Shown here: one piece after another, positions 24,178 to 33,100 of the stretch
Layout: each line of letters opens with the position of its first letter
Position numbering within the stretch: position 1 is the stretch's first letter
From: Paroedura picta
Taxonomy: Eukaryota > Chordata > Lepidosauria > Squamata > Gekkonidae
Assembly: GCF_049243985.1 (NCBI RefSeq)
Contig: NC_135371.1
Location: 24,924,501 to 24,988,500 of the forward strand
Length of the DNA stretch: 64,000 nucleotides
Direction: 5' to 3'
Notes under the pieces: generated by a model
Databases searched by the model: none
Seen by the model: the letters and a program-made list of their open reading frames with translations, nothing else
Told to the model about the DNA's origin: nothing
Program-made: the position numbers and the translations under genes

Positions 24178-27100
24178 TTAAAACTGTCTTTCCACTCAGG
24201 AACTGCTTGGCAACTTGAACTGGAGACCAACACCGGCACAACTTTTCTGCTGTGACAAAGCCTGAGAATTCCTTCTCTAGAGATTTTTCTACAGACTGTA
24301 TTCACCTATGTATAACACAATGTTAATGTCTTTATTTTTTTTAAGTCAGAACAGAGCTTTTTAATTTTACTGCATTGGACCATGGAATTGAACTTACTGT
24401 CACATACACTTAGAGGCACCAGCATCCGCTTCATTAGATGCATTCTTCAGGATGCATCGATATTTGATATTAGGTGAATTATCTTTTATGACAGGTATTA
24501 CTTTAGCTCATAAATTATTGCTGGTAATTGATTGCTGTGCCTATTTTGCATGCCTCTGACCTTTGAGAAGAAATGTCATGGTCATTTCATAGCTGTTTTT
24601 GTCCCACTTTTTACAATTTGCTTATATGTGTATCCCCAGTGACAGAACACTACATACAGTTGGTTAAGTAGGTTCCAGTTCATGAAAACTCATGTTCAAA
24701 AAATCTGTTTATGATCATAGAATCATAGAATAATAGAGCTGGAAGGGACCTCATGGGTCATCTAGTCCAAAAGCCTGCACTATGCAGGAATACATGCCAC
24801 AAAACATTTTCATATTAAGATCTGGCTTCCTGCTACTTCACAGGGACTTGTATAAGTGTCAGCTTCCCCCCACCTCCCTGCAGTTGAGGATGCGGAGACT
24901 GGATGATTAGGATTATGCCATCATTTGTTGTTTTTATTGTTGACCAATTGGTTATTAATTGCTGTAATTTTACTGTTCATTGCTATGGATTTTAGGGGAT
25001 GGGGTTTTATGTGAGCCGCCTCGAGCCTTTGGGGGGAGGCGGGATATAAATAAAATAACAACAGCAGCAACAACAACAACAACAACAACTTTTTCTTCTT
25101 CTGTTATGTGAGTTCAAGAGATTCTGTAACTATAGAAACAGTGTTCAGATAGTGGAGAGATTACCTTTTTAGCTGTGTCTCTGTCTTTGCATGCTAACTG
25201 GACCTTCTTCTCAGCATCCGCTATCCGCTGAGCAAACTCCTCTTTAAGAGATGAAATGCTACTGCTCTCTTCTCTCACTCTGAAGATTTCACTAAACATA
25301 AAAGACCCCTGTAATTATGAATATGCTTGTAATATACAGACCACACACACATCTTTCTGTTTTTGAAGGCAAAAACACCCGAGGAGCAAGGAGGCACTAT
25401 TTGAGTACTTTCCTCCTGCAGCATTCTCTTTAAAGAGCCTAAGTTTGAGCTGCATTTGCATAAAATAATGAACACAATTGGAATGTATTTATTTTCAGGG
25501 GGGTTTATTTATCAGTGGTAGCAGAAGGTGTTGAAATCATTGCTGAAGGCTGGCTCCATCCATGCAGGAAGATCCACCCAGCAGCTTACAAAGGCAAGCC
25601 TTTCCCATTATAATGCTCTTCCCTCGAGATCAGAGCAGAACTCTCACCAGGTTCTGTAAAAGCATCCCTTTTATCTGACAGAGTATGGAAATACAGTGGG
25701 CATATGATCAAAACCAATCTCGAGAAAAATTAATGGGGGAGTGGAAAAATGTGACCCCAAAGGTTTGAGTTTCTTCAGGTTTGCTCATAACAATTCATAA
25801 AAGCCAAGTATAATCACTGCCAGATAACACATAAATATTTAGCTTCAGCAATTAAGGCAGGCTCCATTCAGCGCTGTATTACAGTACTAAAATTCAGTCA
25901 CCTTATCAACTTTTGTAATAGGCTGCTATAATCCATTAAGCCTAAATACACAAAAAGCTATGCATACACAGAACAACCAAATGCACACATTATTCAAGAA
26001 ACAGCAAACAGGATCACATTGTTTGTATATAACTGGCACAGGCTCAATATGACCGCTGTTGACACTTACTCTTTCAGGTTATCATAGGCTTCTTCGAGGC
26101 ATGCCTTCTCTTTACTGACATTTAATAGTCGATTTTCCCTTATCTCCAGCTTCTCTGTCAGTGAATCAATAATCTGAAGAAGATTTCAGAGATGAAAAGA
26201 CTGGGACAATGGCGGTAAGATTCCTCTCATCAGCAATGTATAAAGAAAGCCTGAAGTTTCTCTCAACTACTTTCTTTAGTAACATAATATCTGACATCTT
26301 ACAATGCCGATTCTTTTCTAACTTTCCCCCAAAGTGCTACATTTATTGCATCCATGTTTGTTCTGCGGCGGATCCAGTAAGCATTTCCACAGGTCCCTGT
26401 GGGGTGTGACTTCTACAGCTCCACTTTCCTACAGCAGCCCCCAAATTCCTGGGGGAAGTGGGGACCATGAGCCAGATTTCAAGAGGAAGCACAGAAGTTG
26501 CTTCACCTGTGGAAACTCTACATTGTAGCCGACCATCAACCTATAGTAAATATCTGGTCTGCTCCAGTGACTTGAATTAGCACCATAATAAGTAGAAACC
26601 ATCCACTATAAAATAGATACCAAATTTATTTCTAACAGGACAGTTTTCTAACACAGATTACTGCTCCTGGACGTTAAGCAGACTTGGACAAAACGGTAAC
26701 ACTTTATGCATATTCTAATATAACAGACTGGAGTCATGACTGAATCGATGCATATAAGTTAGAGAAAACTTTCTCAGCTTTTTTACCGTCGAGAAACCCC
26801 TGAAACATTCTTCAGGCTTTGAGAAACCCCAGAAGTAGTGCGATTATGCAGAATACAGTTGGGAAGCATGGCTGTACACATGACCACCCGGGATCTCTCA
26901 CCTTCCCACCTCCTCCAGGCCCATCATTGGCCATTCTGCAAGGGCAGGTTGACATGACCATATATGACCATATCACCTGAAATGTTTAACAAATTTTTAA
27001 AATTTGAGAAACCCGTTAGAGCTACAGATGCTACTTAACAGTACAATTGAGCAGCCTTTTCTTACTGCCAACCTCGACACATTGTACAGAGAGAACACAG

Positions 27101-30100
27101 CCACACAAGTACAACAAATCAACAAGCCTCATGCAGAGCATGATTCAAACACTCCACCGCTAACCTGCCACTGCTGCACCCCTCCCCCCAAACCGTCCAC
27201 GGATGTCACAAGGGAAGCAGAATGTTAGTTTGAAGGCATCAGCCTTGGGGTTACCTTGCACAGTTCTTCTTTTTCACACTCTATACCAGATAACTCTTCA
27301 GCCTGATGATTAATTACCACTAACTCTTCTTTTGGGGTGTGCTCTTCAACAGTCCGTACAGGAACCACCAAGACATCCGGCTGCTCAGAGTTCACAGGGG
27401 TGGCACTTCTCCCACTTTCCTCCATTTCTGCTTCATCTGCAGGCAGTGCAAGAGTCTCACTGACAATCTGGTCAGATTTGCTTTTAACGGGGTCAACTGC
27501 ATCATTTTTGGGGGCCAGAGGGTTGATGGTGACAGACGTTGAAATGCATCCCCGGCCCGATAATTCATCATCTGAGTTTATTTCACTTACACTACGGCTG
27601 TCTAGTGACTGCACGCTAAAAGAATCTATCCTTTCGAACGCATCGGAGGAGGAGCAGCTCTCAGTCAATTTCTGAAAGTCGTCGAGACGATTATATTCTG
27701 TGCAAGCAGATGCTGACAAAAGCTGAAAGGATGTTTGCATCAGGTGAAGGCTGGCTTTTGAATCTGCAGCCTCTTGCCTTGAGCTTACGGAGCTCTCACT
27801 TATTACACTTTCATGATCCAGAACTTCAATATCGCTCGTTGTGGATGTCCCTGAGGAGAAAGTGCTCACAGGAGGGGAAGGTGTATTGCTTTGCCGGTCC
27901 TCGCTTTTGCGTTCTTTTGTGTCCAAAGCTACATTTTTAGTCTCTGTGGGCAGAGACTGTGCAGGACTTTCAGGCGCGTGTACAGGTCCATCACTTCCTG
28001 AATCTGATTTTGCAACATCAGTGGATTTTTCTATGCTGATATTCTCAGCAGGCACCTGTTGCTCAATGCCTTCAGTTTTGTTTTCATCAGCCTTGTCTTC
28101 AGTATCAACTACTGAGCTATTTTCTTCTAAAGGTTCCTGGGAATCACTGGGATTTGTTAGTTCTACTAGTGCAATTACAGAGAAGTCCTTTGCTTCAGTT
28201 TCTACCAGTGCTTCTGGCAGGTCACTATGCAGAGTGTCTTGTAGTGTGCTTTTCACTTCTTCCTTGGGTCGCTGGGATTTGGTGGGGGGCTTGGATACTA
28301 CTGCACTTTGCTGTATGCTCTGAACATCCGTAGGTGAGAGAAAGGCACTGAAGAAGTTTTCTGATTCATCTACTACAGTCCTCCTAACTGGTTTGGTGAT
28401 TGCAGTAGGAGAGGATATTGGCTGACTTTGAGTTTCTGTATCAGGATTTAACCCCCAGGCAGAAGTATCCCATCCTCCACTTGTAAGTGAATTGGTTCCT
28501 GAAAAAAGGAAGGGAGGTAACTTAATATATATTCAGAGTCATTATACAACCCTTAAAACATTTATATGTTTGCAGCATCTAACAGAACCATACAATCACC
28601 CCCCAAAACTATCACTAATCTTTTGCATAGCAATACATTCTTAATGGGCCATTTTTTTTAAAAAAGGATCAAACTTTAATGCAAGCACCTAAGCTTGGAT
28701 CCTATGAATGAATTCCAAGTACACTCTATTTTCTCTGCTTAGGAGTGCACATTTTCCTCCTCTAAAACTTCTGCTTACTCAGGCTCAATGGTTTTCAATG
28801 GGCTCTTGCACAAATGTATGCTAAAATGAAAATGCAGTCCTCTCTGCAGCAGAAAGCATTCAGTGCAGAAAGAACCTGTTCATCGGATCCATGCCCCAGT
28901 CTCTTAAATACAAATTTATGAACCTGTTATTAATTGATGGCCGCTTGTCTATATAAAGAACAAACTCTAGGGGGAAACCTCTTGGCCAATTAAACAGAAC
29001 CCAAAAGCAAACAAAACCAATCGGCAAAAAGTGGTATCTTCTTAAGATTTATTAAATGCAGTCCTAGGTTATTTAAATAATTTTGCAATCAAAACAGGGT
29101 CCCAGGTATTCAATCCCATTTTCTGTTACTTCTTCAGTGGTTGCAGTTGTAGTCTTAAGATAAAAATTTAACATCACCGGTATTAATTTCAGTTCATACA
29201 GCACAGCAGTCCATGCACTTATATGCTTGATACCCCATGTCCAGGTCTCATCCAATAATGCAGCTGGGTGTCTTTTACTCCTATTTTATATCTAAGAATC
29301 ACTATCAGTTCAGTTCTCATAAACGTTTATGACTGCACCAGGCAATAAAATAGCATGGATGTTTGCCATCCATCTCACAGCAACCAATGCTCTATTCTGT
29401 AACTATCTCCAGACCTTGTTTCTGGTTAGAACTATTTACTTTTATTTGTGGGGTGAGGCAGGGCAGCTGTAAAACAAAGGAAAGCAGAAAGAAACTGTGG
29501 AAAAGAAGAACTGTTTTTTTATATCCTGCTTTATACTACCTGAAGGAGCCTCAAAGAAGCTTACAATTGTCTATCGTTCTTGTCTCCACAAGACAGCTTG
29601 TGAAGTAGGTGAGGCTGGAAGAGCTCTGAAAGAACTGTGACTGGTCCAAGGTCACCCAGCAGGCTGCATGTGGAAGAGTGGGGAATCAAACCTGGTCCTC
29701 CAGATTAGAAGCCGACATACTTAACCACAACACCAAGCTGGCTCTAGTGCTGATTTTAACTAATACGTTCTGACAAAACCATGTGTGACTGCAAGTACTT
29801 GGAAGTGATGAGTAATGTTACTTAAAAGAAGGCAGTACACAATAATATTTTACCATGTTAGAGAACAAATAAAGCATTTAAGAAACATACACGGTTCCCT
29901 ATGAGTTTATATACAGACCGATGTAGTTTTAACATTATGTATCATGGCTACACCAGCCAATCTGCAGGCCCTTTTGCCCAGATTTGCCTACAGTGCATTG
30001 GAGAGCAATCATACATTGCAGCACACATCAGCTGTGAGCTTTTTTGCCCTTCCACCACACATGTATTTCAGAACAGGGGATGAGGTGAACATAGGAATTC

Positions 30101-33100
30101 GTTCTTCTTGCATTTTGCTCCCCAGTGTTTTGGGTCCCCTGTTCAGGAGGGGCTCTTCTAGCTATCAGGAAGAGAAATTCATTACATCAGTGGTCCCCAA
30201 CCGTTTTATCACCGGGGACCAGTCAACGCTTGACACTTTTACTGAGGCCCGGGGCCGCCGCCACCTGAACCCTGGAACCCCTGACTTCCCACCGCCCACT
30301 GGGGGGTGCTGCCAGCCGTATCTGCGCAGTACCATGCCGAGAGGCAGCCCCAGCCATGGCGGCCGCTAGAGAGCACCAAAGCTGAGCTGGTGGCAGAGTG
30401 GCAGGGCAGCCCCCAAGGCAGCAGCTGGGGAGGAGGATGAAGAGGAGCCTGATCAACGGACCGGTACTGGTCCCCAGACCGGGGGTTGGGGACCACTGCA
30501 TTACATGATCATTCGGTGACATCCTCTTTTGCAATAACTTCTAGGTATTCCCTTTTATCAAACTTCAAGCAGTGGGATGGATCCAGAAATGTATGAGTTA
30601 AAAAGAAAGATGTAACTTAGCGTAGATTCAAGTGGGTAGCTGTGTTGGTCTGAAGTAGCACAACAACAGGTTGTGTGTGTGGAGGGGTACAGAACAAGCA
30701 GGAGTAGGTGGTGACCAGATAGGACCTTGCTCTCAGAGCAGCCTTAATATAATAATTAAGGATAATTAAAGAAGCAGACACAGGAGGAGCTGTTATCATG
30801 AATAGATCTTATAATGAATAGATTTGCCACTGATTTATATTTATTTATTTTTATTTATATCTGTACTCTTATGATTCTTTTTCCATTCTGTCTGAGAAAG
30901 AGTGCTTGCACACGAAAGCTCACTCCTTGAATAAATCTTTATTGGTCTTAAAGGGTGCTACTGGACTCAATTTTTGTTGTGTAACGTAGCATAATTCCAC
31001 TTGCACAAGCAACTGTTGTGCATGCAACTGCATGCAACTAAGTAACAGGTCTCCTTCCTTTCTCCCAGATATGTACTTGTGAGTTATGTAAGAACAACTT
31101 CACTGTGACATTTGGTGCCTAAGCAAAGTCATCATATTTAACATCTGATTGCAGTGACATTATTTACTTATTTATATCCCACAGCTTACATAATTCTCCT
31201 TTCCTCCTCAAAACTACCCTATGAGGTTGGTGAGTATGTGATGAGCCCAAAATCATCCAACAAGCTTCCACAGCAGAGTGGGGGTTCAAATCTGGGTTTC
31301 CCAGATTCAAGTCCAGTACTTTTAACAACTAATCCATGCTAGCTATCCATATATATAATGTTAATCAAACATGTTTACTGTATCAAATGTGACATATTTT
31401 ACAAAGATTAAAAAGTATCAATTTGCCACACGCAACTGTGGATTAGGGCCATGCAGGGAAGAAGATCTTTCTGCAAACTTGTGGGGAATCTAAGATTGTT
31501 TTAAATGAAGGGATTTAAAAATAATTAAGATAATTAAAAGCAAGATCTTACAATGTTTCGTAAGAGATCTCAGCTGCCATTTCAGGGGATGCCTAGCAAT
31601 TTCCAAGATGCACTAGGAGAGGTGGTAGGGGATACAACCAGAAGTGAAAGACAGTGGTAAGCAAGGAGATCCTTCCTCCTCAGGCTCAAAGTCTGCCCCC
31701 AAGCATATCTCAAACAAGACCAAAGCAGCATCAGCAGAGAGCTGCTGCAACCTACTGACAGATCAAGAAGCCATCGAGCTAGCTGCTCAAGGCTGCTCTG
31801 AGGGCACAGACCCATCTAGCCAGGGGTAGTCAACCTGTGGTCCTCCAGATGTTCATGGACTACAATTCCCATGAGCCCCTGCCAGCAAATGCTGAACATC
31901 TGGAGGACCACAGGTTGACTACCCCTGCATCCAGCAACCCTCATTCCTGCTTGTTCCATACTCCTCCACACACATAATCTATGCATTTCACCTGCCACTT
32001 CAAGGCAGGCCTGACTCAAGTGCTCATGGAGTGGAACTGTTGGGACCAGGCTGGGGGGAGAGAATTAGAAGAATAAGGAGGTAAAGAATGACTGCCCAAA
32101 GTAGCGACTACCTCCAAGAGGGAAAGAAGCCTGTCAAGGAAAGCAAATGCTGAATGTCAGCGGCGTCTGGCCTAGACTGGCAGCTATGTGGCTAAGTGCT
32201 CCCGCCAAGCTCAAACACCAATTGCACTTGGCAATCAGCATCTGCTTTTTGCCTATTGGAGACAGCTGCAACAGAGCGGGCAGTTTGGTAGAGAAGGAGA
32301 GATGGGAAGGATGAGGGTACAAAGGAAAATGAAATACAGAGGATTGCCCTGAAAGTTTCTCTTGAGTCCTTGTTCGTAATTCTTGATCTAAGGAAACACA
32401 GCCCAACATTAGTGACTGAGACCTCAGAGAAACAAACAGAGCAGGTTGCCTTTTAAACACAAAAGACCCCAACTGAAGCAACAGGAAAGATACTAACAAA
32501 AGATGAGAAACTGACAGCTTCAATAGCATTGCATTTCCCCAACCAAAAGTACTATGATATCAGTACACTGTACACAGACAACTGCAGCTGCTATGCTGCA
32601 GAATTTTTTAGATATAGAAATGCAACTTTGAGCAAAGGTAGAGAAAGGAAGGAACACAGAGAGAGGCATTCAGAAAGCCAAGTGGAGGATGCCTCTTTGT
32701 ATTACTTCCCTTTACAAAGTATGAAATTGAGCCCTCCAAAGGGCAAAAGTATTTCATTATCTCATCATATCATACTATTTAAAGCACTTTTATATTCACA
32801 GGAATTATGTGATATATTAAATATTGGCATGTATATTAGTATTTGTAAAGAGTCAGCTGCAGGCTCTTAAATCACTATTGTTGTCTTTTTAAAAAGCAGA
32901 TCAGGTTTAGCTTCCGGACTAGTGTTTGCACATCAAATGCATGGCACAGCTCTGCAAAGAACAGTGGTTCCATCTTATGAAATCTTTCTGCAAACAAAAC
33001 AAGCAATTACTGTGATGGCGAAGCCACCTTCTGTTATCTGCCTGAGGGTTTTAACCAGTAAACAGCCATTGTCATACACTATAAGCACTAGTATATGAAC

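Noticed and set aside
27225-28323. Plus-strand frames (up to 160 codons) opposite TMF1 exon 2
   Set aside because: Antisense shadows of a long, constrained coding exon.
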